Origin: Priestia megaterium
GTDB taxonomy: Bacteria > Bacillota > Bacilli > Bacillales > Bacillaceae_H
NCBI RefSeq assembly: GCF_023824195.1
Contig: NZ_CP085442.1
Span: 5,045,501-5,109,500 of the forward strand
Length of the DNA stretch: 64,000 nt
Direction of reading: 5' to 3'
Under the pieces are notes generated by a model. The model ran no database searches. It was not told the DNA's origin and saw only the letters and a program-made list of their open reading frames with translations. The position numbers and the translations under genes are program-made. The first letter of the stretch is position 1. Every line of letters starts with the position of its first letter. Of this stretch, positions 29,314 to 36,552 are shown piece after piece.

Positions 29314-29708
29314 GTTAAATTCTTCCCTTCATGTGTAATATGAATTGGTCAACCTAATCGTAACTGAACATATCATAAAGAAAGTTACAGATTCAAGTTT
29401 GATATAACCATAATCATACGTTTTATTATACACATTTGAAAAGAATCATGCTCACCGAACATTGATTATTTTGAAGAAAATTTCGATAAAATAAGTGAAA
29501 TGAACGTAGTTACTAATCATCCGTACATTCTTAACTACCTTTAGACGCATTTTAACATTTTCTTAAACAATTACTTTTGTTAAAATATTAAGCAGTTAAT
29601 CATTTCAATGAATTGATGATCAACACGGTTGTTACCGTTTTACTATATTTACTGCAGCTAAAAAGCTGCACTAGTACTTATTTTGTTTTATGAAGAGGGA
29701 TTTTATAT
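29314..29708. other. 395-base spacer between gndA and adeR
   Basis: No convincing reading frame. It should hold the divergent promoters. Visible structures are a perfect 9-bp inverted repeat ATTTTAACA (29549-29557) / TGTTAAAAT (29578-29586), and a hairpin TGCAGCT-AAAA-AGCTGCA (29653-29670) about 40 bases before adeR without a T-run. Role of either is unknown. Autoregulation of adeR is one possibility. Confidence 0.5.
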
Positions 29709-30944
29709 ATGACGAAACCAATCAAAGATCCGTTCAAAGAAAATTTTGATACGCTTGAAGAATTCGCTGATCGCATTAGCGAGGTATTGAACTGCCCTAT
29801 TACAATTGAAGATGCTAATCATCGCTTATTAGCTTATAGCACCCATGACGAAAGAACGGACCAGGCGCGTATTGCCACGATTATTGGAAGAAGAGTTCCG
29901 GAAAAAGTCATCAACAACTTATGGAAAGAAGGCATTATTCCTAAACTGCTTGAGACAAATGAACCTGTGCGTGTGAAAAATATAAATGAAATTGGGCTTG
30001 GAGATCGTATAGCTATTTCTATCTGGAAAAATGAAGAAGTTCTAGGATTCATCTGGGCTGTTGAAATTGAGAAAGCCTTAGGCGATGAAGAAGTAGAACT
30101 ATTAAAAAAAGCTGCGAATGTATTAAAAAACAAATTGCTACAGCTTCAAATTCGAAAATATAAACGAGAGGAACGTTCACAGGAATTTTTCTGGAAATTA
30201 TTAACTGGTCACATTAAGTCTCGCCAAGAAATTTCAGAAGCGTTTTATGAAGCTCAAATTACGGCTCCATCAACGTTTTCCATTGCTATCTTCCGCTTCC
30301 AAGAAGATATTACGCCTGAAGCTGAACGCCAAATCTCATATATGTTAAAAACAATGCATCGCTTAAAAATCGTTCTTTATACGATTGATTGCAATGATTT
30401 AATCTTACTGCTTTCTTTGGATGCGGTTGAAAACCCTCTTGATGAACAGCGAGATTTTGTAGACTATTTTAGAGGTAACATGTATGAACGCTTTGATGTT
30501 ACTCAAATTAAAGCCAGCTGCAGCAGTATTTATTCATCCCACGATCATATCGAAAAAAGTTATAAAGAAGCCTTGAACGTATTAGATATGAAAAGTAAGT
30601 TTCCAGAAGAAACGAAAGAGATTATTAACTATCAAGAATTAGGTATTTATCAATTTCTTGATGTTATTTTAGAAAAGCGCGTGCAAGATCAATTTGAAAA
30701 CCATTCTTTAAAGAAGCTAACTGATTACGATCTTCGTCATAATAGCAACTTGGTGGAGACTCTCGAAGTATTTTTAAATAATGATAATAACATTAACGAA
30801 GCAGCAAAAGAATTAAATGTGCATATGAATACACTTAGCTATCGGTTAAAGCGAATTTCAGAGATTGGTGATATTAACTTAAAGGACGTTAATCAAAAAA
30901 TGGCTCTTTATATTGATATTAAGTTAATGAAATATAAAAAATAA
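29709..30944 (+). CDS. adeR: PucR-family regulator AdeR
   Basis: 411-residue transcription factor: N-terminal GAF-like sensory region (about 10-150, DRISEVLNCPITIEDANHRLLAYS), a central CdaR GGDEF-like region, and a C-terminal PucR helix-turn-helix (NINEAAKELNVHMNTLSYRLKRISEI). Immediately upstream of alanine dehydrogenase in the same direction, it matches AdeR (YukF) of B. subtilis, which activates ald. That makes alanine- or nitrogen-dependent control of ald the likely role. The start follows GAAGAGGGA. Confidence 0.88.
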   Translation: MTKPIKDPFKENFDTLEEFADRISEVLNCPITIEDANHRLLAYSTHDERTDQARIATIIGRRVPEKVINNLWKEGIIPKLLETNEPVRVKNINEIGLGDRIAISIWKNEEVLGFIWAVEIEKALGDEEVELLKKAANVLKNKLLQLQIRKYKREERSQEFFWKLLTGHIKSRQEISEAFYEAQITAPSTFSIAIFRFQEDITPEAERQISYMLKTMHRLKIVLYTIDCNDLILLLSLDAVENPLDEQRDFVDYFRGNMYERFDVTQIKASCSSIYSSHDHIEKSYKEALNVLDMKSKFPEETKEIINYQELGIYQFLDVILEKRVQDQFENHSLKKLTDYDLRHNSNLVETLEVFLNNDNNINEAAKELNVHMNTLSYRLKRISEIGDINLKDVNQKMALYIDIKLMKYKK

Positions 30945-30970
30945 CATATGATGTAACTTCTTTTAACATT

Positions 30971-31013
30971 GAGCTATTCATTTATTTTCTAATAAACGAA
31001 TAGCTCTTTTTTT
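30971..31013 (+). terminator. Terminator after adeR
   Basis: Stem GAGCTATTCATTTATT (30971-30986) / AATAAACGAATAGCTC (30991-31006) with one mismatch and a T7 tail. adeR and ald therefore have separate transcripts. Confidence 0.88.
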
Positions 31014-31070
31014 ACTTTTTATTTCCTTATGATGTTAGATGATCTTACATAAAAATTAAAAATTCTGATA

Positions 31071-31084
31071 AGTAAGCGTTTACA
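31071..31084 (+). promoter_or_regulatory. cre-like site upstream of ald
   Basis: AGTAAGCGTTTACA matches the CcpA consensus TGWAANCGNTNWCA at 13 of 14 positions. It lies about 110 bases before ald and 75 bases upstream of a likely -10 TATACT (near 31157) that has a poor -35, as expected for an activator-dependent promoter. CcpA control is inferred. Confidence 0.55.
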
Positions 31085-31195
31085 TTTGTGTGTTTAAACA
31101 AAAACCACTTCTTCAATTCTTCTTTCTAGACAAAGAAATTTCATAAAACTTTCTTTATACTAAAGGTACACAAACGACCAAGGGGGAAATTAATC

Positions 31196-32329
31196 ATGAT
31201 TATTGGCGTACCAAAAGAAATCAAAAACAACGAAAACCGAGTAGCGATTACACCAGCAGGCGTAGCATCATTTGTTGGTACAGGTCATCGTGTATTAATT
31301 GAAAATGAAGCGGGTATTGGAAGTAACTTCACAAACGAAGATTATGTAAAAGCTGGAGCTGAAATTGTTGAGACAGCAGCTGACGTTTGGGCCCAAGCTG
31401 AAATGGTTATGAAAGTAAAAGAACCACTAGCAAGTGAATACGGCTATTTTAGACCAGGTCTTATCTTATTCACATACCTTCACTTAGCAGCTGAACCAGC
31501 ACTAGCAAAAGCATTAAAAGATAGCGGCGTAACAGCCATTGCTTATGAAACAGTAGCCGTAAATCGTACATTGCCTCTATTAACACCTATGAGTGAAGTA
31601 GCAGGACGTATGGCTGCTCAAATCGGTGCACAATTCCTTCAAAAATCAAACGGTGGAAAAGGAATTTTATTAGCGGGTGTTCCTGGAGTTAGCCGCGGAA
31701 AAGTAACGATTATCGGAGGCGGCGGTGTTGGTACAAATGCTGCAAAAATCGCAATCGGCCTCGGTGCTGATGTAACAATTATTGATTTAAGTCCTGAACG
31801 TCTACGTCAATTAGACGATATCTTTGGCAACCAAATCAATACGCTAGTGTCAAATCCTTACAATATTGCGGATGCAGTAGCGGAGTCAGATTTAGTGATT
31901 GGCGCAGTATTAATCCCAGGTGCAAAAGCTCCAAAACTAGTAACAGAAGAAATGGTGAAAACAATGAAGCCAGGTTCTGTTATTGTTGACGTAGCAATCG
32001 ACCAAGGTGGTATTGTTGAAACAATCGACCACATTACAACACACGATCAGCCGACTTATGAAAAGCACGGTGTTGTACACTATGCAGTTGCAAACATGCC
32101 GGGAGCAGTTCCTCGCACATCAACGATTGCTTTAACAAATGTAACAGTACCTTACGCACTTCAAATTGCTTCTAAAGGTGTTCACAAAGCAATCGCTCAA
32201 AACGAAGCGTTAAAATTAGGAGTGAACGTTGCAAACGGAGCCATTACGTACGAAGCAGTTGCACATGATTTAGGTTACGATTATGTATCAGTAGACGTAG
32301 CTCTTGAAAAAGAATTAGCTTCTATCTAA
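31196..32329 (+). CDS. ald: Alanine dehydrogenase
   Basis: 377-residue NAD-dependent enzyme interconverting L-alanine with pyruvate and ammonia. It lets cells use alanine as carbon/nitrogen source and supports sporulation. Visible: [20 protein letters not shown] start, catalytic Lys in MVMKVKEP, catalytic His in TYLHLAAEP, and the Rossmann loop [21 protein letters not shown]. Preceded by GGGGGAAA ribosome site. Its activator gene adeR is next door. A bidirectional terminator follows. Confidence 0.98.
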   Translation: MIIGVPKEIKNNENRVAITPAGVASFVGTGHRVLIENEAGIGSNFTNEDYVKAGAEIVETAADVWAQAEMVMKVKEPLASEYGYFRPGLILFTYLHLAAEPALAKALKDSGVTAIAYETVAVNRTLPLLTPMSEVAGRMAAQIGAQFLQKSNGGKGILLAGVPGVSRGKVTIIGGGGVGTNAAKIAIGLGADVTIIDLSPERLRQLDDIFGNQINTLVSNPYNIADAVAESDLVIGAVLIPGAKAPKLVTEEMVKTMKPGSVIVDVAIDQGGIVETIDHITTHDQPTYEKHGVVHYAVANMPGAVPRTSTIALTNVTVPYALQIASKGVHKAIAQNEALKLGVNVANGAITYEAVAHDLGYDYVSVDVALEKELASI

Positions 32330-32341
32330 TAGACAGTGAAA

Positions 32342-32370
32342 AACGTCCTTAACCCTCTGTTAAGGACGTT
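32342..32370. terminator. Terminator after ald
   Basis: Perfect stem AACGTCCTTAAC-CCTCT-GTTAAGGACGTT with T-run; it also faces the end of the leftward metalloprotein gene. Confidence 0.9.
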
Positions 32371-32391
32371 TTTATTTTGAATGAACAACAA

Positions 32392-33183
32392 TTAGCTGTA
32401 AAAAACACGACTATTTAAAGCTTTGTGTATCTGTTCACCGGTAATCTCCGGTACTATTGGCCAGAATTCAGGAGTAGGAAACATAAGGTTACTAGGCATT
32501 CTATTATGATTTCCATCTAGTTCATGAAAAGGTTCTGGATCATCTGTCTCGTTAAACCGATTCGTAATAAACATAAAATGACCTAATTCATGGGCGAGAA
32601 GATACTCATCTGTACTTGCATTTGTCATAATAATAAGCGGAAAAGAGTTATAAGTTACAGCAAGAGTAGATGAATAGTCAAAATTAATAGGCCCAAATCT
32701 ATTTCCATTCATATAAAATACATATACATCAGCGTTTTGACAAACTTTTTGGCCAGTTTTAAGCATTGCTTGTACCATTGTAAGATGACTAGCCCCTCCA
32801 ATTGGAAAATTTTCCGCATTACTAACAATGCCACTGATGTTTTCCAAAAAAACAAATGAACGTGTAATAGTAAATGTAACACCTCGGATTAATTGGTTTT
32901 TCTCATATTGTTTCCATATTCTATTAGCAGCCGCTATGTCTCTTTTTACGCGATTAGGAACTGTAGACTGATTATCTTTGGAGTTTCTATCAACTTTAGC
33001 TCCTGGTAATACGATTATACAAACATTTAAAGTACCTGTCTTAACAGTTTTGAAGTTATCGTTTATTAAATTCGATTTCATATAACAATCTTTGTGATTT
33101 CTCTTTTGAAGTTGTGATTTATCGAAAGAATAAGGACCGTCTTTATAACTGTCATGATTGTAATGTTTTTTTATGTGAATCAC
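32392..33183 (-). CDS. Unrecognised HExxH metalloprotein
   Basis: 263 residues; I do not recognise the family. Residues 198-202 are HELGH in the helix-like EYLLAHELGHFMFI, the zincin metal motif with catalytic Glu199. Further His residues (H220, H226) and an SNLMFP segment (M234) follow. This resembles a metzincin layout, where a third His/Asp ligand is followed by a Met-turn, although the spacing is longer than the classic HExxHxxGxxH. The N-terminus is hydrophilic (MIHIKKHYNHDSYKDG) with no signal peptide, so it is either cytoplasmic or exported another way. It is alone between ald and pdxK next to a repeat, suggesting a recent insertion. A metal-dependent peptidase is likely but unproven. 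Confidence 0.6.
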   Translation of the reverse strand: MIHIKKHYNHDSYKDGPYSFDKSQLQKRNHKDCYMKSNLINDNFKTVKTGTLNVCIIVLPGAKVDRNSKDNQSTVPNRVKRDIAAANRIWKQYEKNQLIRGVTFTITRSFVFLENISGIVSNAENFPIGGASHLTMVQAMLKTGQKVCQNADVYVFYMNGNRFGPINFDYSSTLAVTYNSFPLIIMTNASTDEYLLAHELGHFMFITNRFNETDDPEPFHELDGNHNRMPSNLMFPTPEFWPIVPEITGEQIHKALNSRVFYS

Positions 33184-33243
33184 CCTTTCTTAAGTTTCTC
33201 TTTATTTTATTCATGAAAAGAAAGAGTGCTTGTACCATAAGGT

Positions 33244-33265
33244 AAAAGAGGCTAAGACAAAAGTA
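33244..33265. repeat. Solo copy of the 34.3-kb element's terminal repeat
   Basis: Contains GAGGCTAAGACAAAAGTA, identical at 20 of 22 positions to the left terminal repeat at 34262-34283. It stands alone upstream of pdxK, so pdxK is flanked by repeat-related sequence on both sides. Confidence 0.65.
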
Positions 33266-33295
33266 TACACTTAGGATTCATACAGCTTTTAGAAA

Positions 33296-33324
33296 TTGAA
33301 TATCTACATTAAAAGCGATAAAAT
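33296..33324 (+). promoter_or_regulatory. pdxK sigma-A promoter
   Basis: -35 TTGAAT (33296-33301), 17-base spacer, -10 TAAAAT (33319-33324), giving a leader of about 105 bases before pdxK. Confidence 0.6.
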
Positions 33325-33438
33325 AGAAGAAAAAGTGAATGGAAGAAATTCATCTAAAACACATGGGGCAGCTAAAAGCCACCCGGTAGAAGTTTTACTC
33401 TATTTTCTCTATGAACTTAAAATACGGGAGGATTTTTT

Positions 33439-34263
33439 ATGACAATGAATAAAGCATTAACCATTGCTGGTTCTGATAGCAGCGGCGGAGCTGGTATCCA
33501 AGCGGATTTAAAAACATTCCAAGAACTTGGTGTTTACGGAATGACAGCTTTAACAACAATTGTAACAATGGATCCCGATAACAGCTGGTCTCATAACGTA
33601 TTTCCACAAGAAGTTTCAACTGTTGAACAGCAGTTGAAAACAATTGTAAAAGGCGTAGGCGTACAAGCTCTAAAAACTGGTATGCTTGGCTCAGTGGAAA
33701 TTATTGAACTAGCCGCAAAAACAATTGAAGAATATGGTTTAAAAAATGTCGTAGTAGATCCTGTGATGGTATGTAAAGGAGAAGACGAAGCGCTTCACCC
33801 TGAAACAACTGTCAGCTTGCGTGATGTACTAGTTCCAAAAGCAACAGTCGTAACGCCTAACTTATTTGAAGCTAGTCAATTAAGCGGACTTGGTCCTATC
33901 AAAACGGTGGATAAAATGAAAGAAGCAGCCGTCAAAATTTTTGACCTCGGTGCCGAATATGTATTGATTAAAGGCGGAAGTAAATTGGCGCACGAAAAAG
34001 CAATCGATTTGCTTTATGATGGAAAGATGTTTGAGATCTTAGAGTCTGAACGTATTGAAACGACATTTACGCACGGTGCTGGATGCACATACTCAGCTGC
34101 GATTGCTGCTGAATTGGCAAAAGGCAGTGACGTCAAACAAGCTATTTATACAGCAAAAGAATTTATTACAGAAGCAATTCGTCATTCATTTGCTTTAAAT
34201 CAATATGTTGGACCAACAAACCACGGTGCATACCGTCGTAACAAGGAGAAAGTAACAAACTAA
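33439..34263 (+). CDS. pdxK: Pyridoxine/pyridoxal kinase (ThiD-like PdxK)
   Basis: 274-residue ribokinase-fold kinase. Start MTMNKALTIAGSDSSGGAGIQADLKTFQE, then the active-site Cys region VVDPVMVCKGEDEAL, and the ATP/anion-hole motif FTHGAGCTYSAAIAAELAKG. It closely resembles B. subtilis PdxK (YwdB), which phosphorylates pyridoxal and hydroxymethylpyrimidine, rather than the thi-operon ThiD. No thiamine genes are nearby, supporting a B6-salvage role. Preceded by GGGAGG. Its terminator lies inside the repeat element that begins at its stop codon. Confidence 0.9.
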   Translation: MTMNKALTIAGSDSSGGAGIQADLKTFQELGVYGMTALTTIVTMDPDNSWSHNVFPQEVSTVEQQLKTIVKGVGVQALKTGMLGSVEIIELAAKTIEEYGLKNVVVDPVMVCKGEDEALHPETTVSLRDVLVPKATVVTPNLFEASQLSGLGPIKTVDKMKEAAVKIFDLGAEYVLIKGGSKLAHEKAIDLLYDGKMFEILESERIETTFTHGAGCTYSAAIAAELAKGSDVKQAIYTAKEFITEAIRHSFALNQYVGPTNHGAYRRNKEKVTN

Positions 34264-34603
34264 AAGAGGCTGGGACAAAAGTATTTTAGCCGAAGTGAAA
34301 AACGAACCATTGATCAAAATGTTTGATTAGTGGTTCGTTTTTTTTGTTATGGTGAACGTAGCTTTCATCTATTTCGTTGCTTTTAGCTGTTGATTGGAGG
34401 GCAAGGCGAAGACTCCTGCGGGAAAAACGGACCAGGTGAGACCCCGCAGGAGCGCAAGCGACGAGGAGGCTCACCGGCCGCCCGCGGAAAGCGAAGTCTT
34501 GCACGAAAATCAACTGCGGTTTCATAAGCGGTCCATACGAGCTCATGTATCCCATTTGTTCATCTTTAGGTTGGATTAATTTAGTTATGTCTCAACCTCT
34601 TTT
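34262..34603. repeat. 340-bp structured repeat with inverted ends
   Basis: The ends are imperfect inverted repeats: left 34262-34283 (GAGGCTGGGACAAAAGTA inside) and right 34582-34603 (reverse complement GAGGTTGAGACATAACTA), 18 of 22 matching. Inside lie a terminator hairpin (34298-34342), an inner pair GTTGATT (34389-34395) / AATCAAC (34508-34514), and a GC-rich core 34401-34503 unlike the AT-rich surroundings. CTCCTGCGGG (34413-34422) pairs with CCCGCAGGAG (34443-34452), and GGTGAG (34435-34440) pairs with CTCACC (34470-34475) in interleaved order, a pseudoknot topology. Fifty bases recur at 63951-64000. No coding capacity that I trust. It looks like a dispersed Bacillaceae repeat, possibly MITE-like or a transcribed structured RNA. 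Confidence 0.75.
34298..34342 (+). terminator. Terminator after pdxK, inside the repeat
   Basis: Outer stem AAAAACGAACCA / TGGTTCGTTTTT with inner ATCAAA/TTTGAT pairing and a T8 tail. It is embedded in the repeat element. Confidence 0.8.
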
Positions 34604-34612
34604 TAATATTGC

Positions 34613-35482
34613 TTATTGTTTAACTGTTTCAAGCGCATTTAAAATAGCTTGAGCTACGCCGTGCTCGTCATTTGTTCCTGTTACGATATGGGCAAACTCT
34701 TTAATTTCTTGAGGGGCATTCCCCATCGCTACAGCACGTCCAACTCGCTGAAACATCGATACGTCGTTATAATTGTCTCCAATGGCCATCGTTTCTTCTA
34801 AAGAAATATGGCGTTCTTGAACAAATGATGTAACCGCAATTCCTTTTTGAGCATTTTCATCATTTATTTCAATATTTTCTTTACCAGATGCACTGACTGC
34901 AATAGAATCTAACTTCACAAGTTCTATTTTTGCCTGTTCTAACTTTTCTTCGTCAAAAGAGAAAGCAAGCAGCTTATAAATGTCCTTGTTTGGATCTTGA
35001 AACAACGCTTCATACTCTTCAATAAGCTTTACTCTGCCACTATTGAAACGCTCTTTTGCCGCTTCTAACGATTTTTCATAATTATCTTTTAAGCTAGCGC
35101 TTAAATAAATATCCATTAATACCGACAAAGCTTTTTCATAGTCATTTGAATACGTACCTTCACTTGTATAGACTTCAAAGTACAATTGAAACTTCTTAAA
35201 AATTTCCTCTACTTCGCGAATAGATTCCATCGTCATGCCTACTGAATATTGTTTTTCCCCTTGTGGATTCCGAAGCTCTGCTCCGTTTGCACAAATTAAA
35301 TATGTATGAAGTCCTGCTTCTTCTAAAACATAACGGGCCTCTTCATAAGAACGTCCCGTAGCAACAACAACTTCCACCCCTGCCTTTTGAGCTGTCTTAA
35401 TTGCTTGGGCATTTTCTTTACTTACAACTTGTTCACTATTTACTAAAGTTCCATCCATATCGATCGCAATACATTTAATCAT
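34613..35482 (-). CDS. Cof-type HAD-IIB phosphatase
   Basis: 289-residue haloacid-dehalogenase phosphatase with motif I DMDGTLVNS (nucleophile Asp8), motif II VVATGRSYEEA, a large C2B cap (about 85-195) and motif IV IGDNYNDVSMF. Such enzymes dephosphorylate sugar phosphates or nucleotides with broad specificity, so the true substrate is not predictable. It is transcribed left, separate from the beta-phosphoglucomutase-like gene by 88 bases. No terminator is visible between its stop and the repeat at its 3' side. Confidence 0.9.
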   Translation of the reverse strand: MIKCIAIDMDGTLVNSEQVVSKENAQAIKTAQKAGVEVVVATGRSYEEARYVLEEAGLHTYLICANGAELRNPQGEKQYSVGMTMESIREVEEIFKKFQLYFEVYTSEGTYSNDYEKALSVLMDIYLSASLKDNYEKSLEAAKERFNSGRVKLIEEYEALFQDPNKDIYKLLAFSFDEEKLEQAKIELVKLDSIAVSASGKENIEINDENAQKGIAVTSFVQERHISLEETMAIGDNYNDVSMFQRVGRAVAMGNAPQEIKEFAHIVTGTNDEHGVAQAILNALETVKQ

Positions 35483-35570
35483 GATGTACCCCTTCCTATG
35501 TATCTTTGCTCTCTTATTTTATTCTAGCATATGTTTTTTTGCGCTTTGCTACTTGCATGTAAAAGATTTA

Positions 35571-36278
35571 CTAATTTTTTGTATACGCGCTGTTATAATC
35601 TGTTCCTTTTCTTGCTTTTTCGAAAACCTCTTTGATCGTCTTTAAATGCAAATCAGCTGTTGAATATACGTGAAAATTCACATCCCCTTCTTTCAGATGC
35701 TTACCAACGCCGATAGAAACCATATCTGTTTGATTAATAGCTTTTATACCGGCCTCTCCATCTTCTATGGCCACACATGCATAGGGTTTTACTTTTAATT
35801 GATCGGCAGCTGTCAAAAATATTTCTGGATCTGGTTTTCCCTTCTTTATTTTTCTCACATCCACAATGCAATCAAAAAAAGAGCGTATTCCTAGCGAATC
35901 TATTACAGTATTTGCATTTGAACTAGAAGAAGCAATTCCCATTTTAATGCCTTGTTTTTTGCAATCCTCTAACAACAATTGTATTCCTGGAAGTAGATGA
36001 TCCTTTGTCATTTCCCTTATTAATGCTTGATAATGCTTATTCTTTTCATAAGAAAGCTGTTCTTTTTTTTCCACTGTCAGATGTACATTGCCTTGTGCAG
36101 CAATGAGCTCTACAGTTTTCACTCGGCTGATTCCCTGCAGCTGCTGATTCAGTTCTGCAGAAAACGAAACGTTAAGTTGATCTGCTACTTTTTTATTTGC
36201 TCTATAATATAAATGTACCGTATCTGCAATAACACCGTCTAAATCAAAAATAATCGCTTGTAGCTCTTCTTTTTTCAT
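35571..36278 (-). CDS. Beta-phosphoglucomutase-like HAD enzyme
   Basis: 235-residue HAD-IA protein. DLDGVIADT carries the nucleophile Asp11 and the acid/base Asp13, then a helical cap with GISRVKTVELIA, motif II GIASSSSNAN, Lys in KKGKPDPEIFL and motif IV AIEDGEAGIKAI. The cap pattern and motif I fit beta-phosphoglucomutase (PgmB/YvdM), which converts beta-glucose-1-phosphate to glucose-6-phosphate after disaccharide phosphorolysis. No maltose or trehalose phosphorylase is nearby. It diverges from the PTS permease gene, so the two may share control. Confidence 0.82.
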   Translation of the reverse strand: MKKEELQAIIFDLDGVIADTVHLYYRANKKVADQLNVSFSAELNQQLQGISRVKTVELIAAQGNVHLTVEKKEQLSYEKNKHYQALIREMTKDHLLPGIQLLLEDCKKQGIKMGIASSSSNANTVIDSLGIRSFFDCIVDVRKIKKGKPDPEIFLTAADQLKVKPYACVAIEDGEAGIKAINQTDMVSIGVGKHLKEGDVNFHVYSTADLHLKTIKEVFEKARKGTDYNSAYTKN

Positions 36279-36435
36279 ATTATCCTCCTCTGTACTTGTC
36301 TTTATGCCATTACTTGAATGCTTTTATTATATTCCATCATGTTAAAATACCGTTGATATTGTTCACTTTATCATAAAAATTTTTTCATCATTTATAATTC
36401 ATGAATAAATTTTTCAAAAAAGAGAAATTACAGTA

Positions 36436-36464
36436 TTGCATTATGAAAGCCCTTTTATTACAAT
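36436..36464 (+). promoter_or_regulatory. PTS operon sigma-A promoter
   Basis: -35 TTGCAT (36436-36441), 17-base spacer, -10 TACAAT (36459-36464). Start of transcription should fall near 36471, directly at the operator that follows. Confidence 0.72.
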
Positions 36465-36471
36465 AAGGTTA

Positions 36472-36485
36472 TGCAAACGGTTGCA
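36472..36485 (+). promoter_or_regulatory. LacI/CcpA-type operator at PTS start site
   Basis: TGCAAACGGTTGCA: arms TGCAA/TTGCA around a CG-containing centre, typical of LacI-family operators such as MalR. It also fits the CcpA consensus at 12 of 14 positions. It sits at about +1 to +15 of the predicted transcript, a good repressor position. Confidence 0.65.
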
Positions 36486-36552
36486 CTATCTTGAAAATAT
36501 AGTTTATCAAAAAATAAAATGAAAACCCATACATAGGGGAAGGGGAAAAACT

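Noticed and set aside
34286-34579. Open frames on both strands inside the GC-rich repeat core (61-89 codons)
   Set aside because: They arise from the GC-rich repeat, lack ribosome sites, have low-complexity Arg/Pro/Ser content and resemble no protein. Such frames are common artefacts of this repeat.
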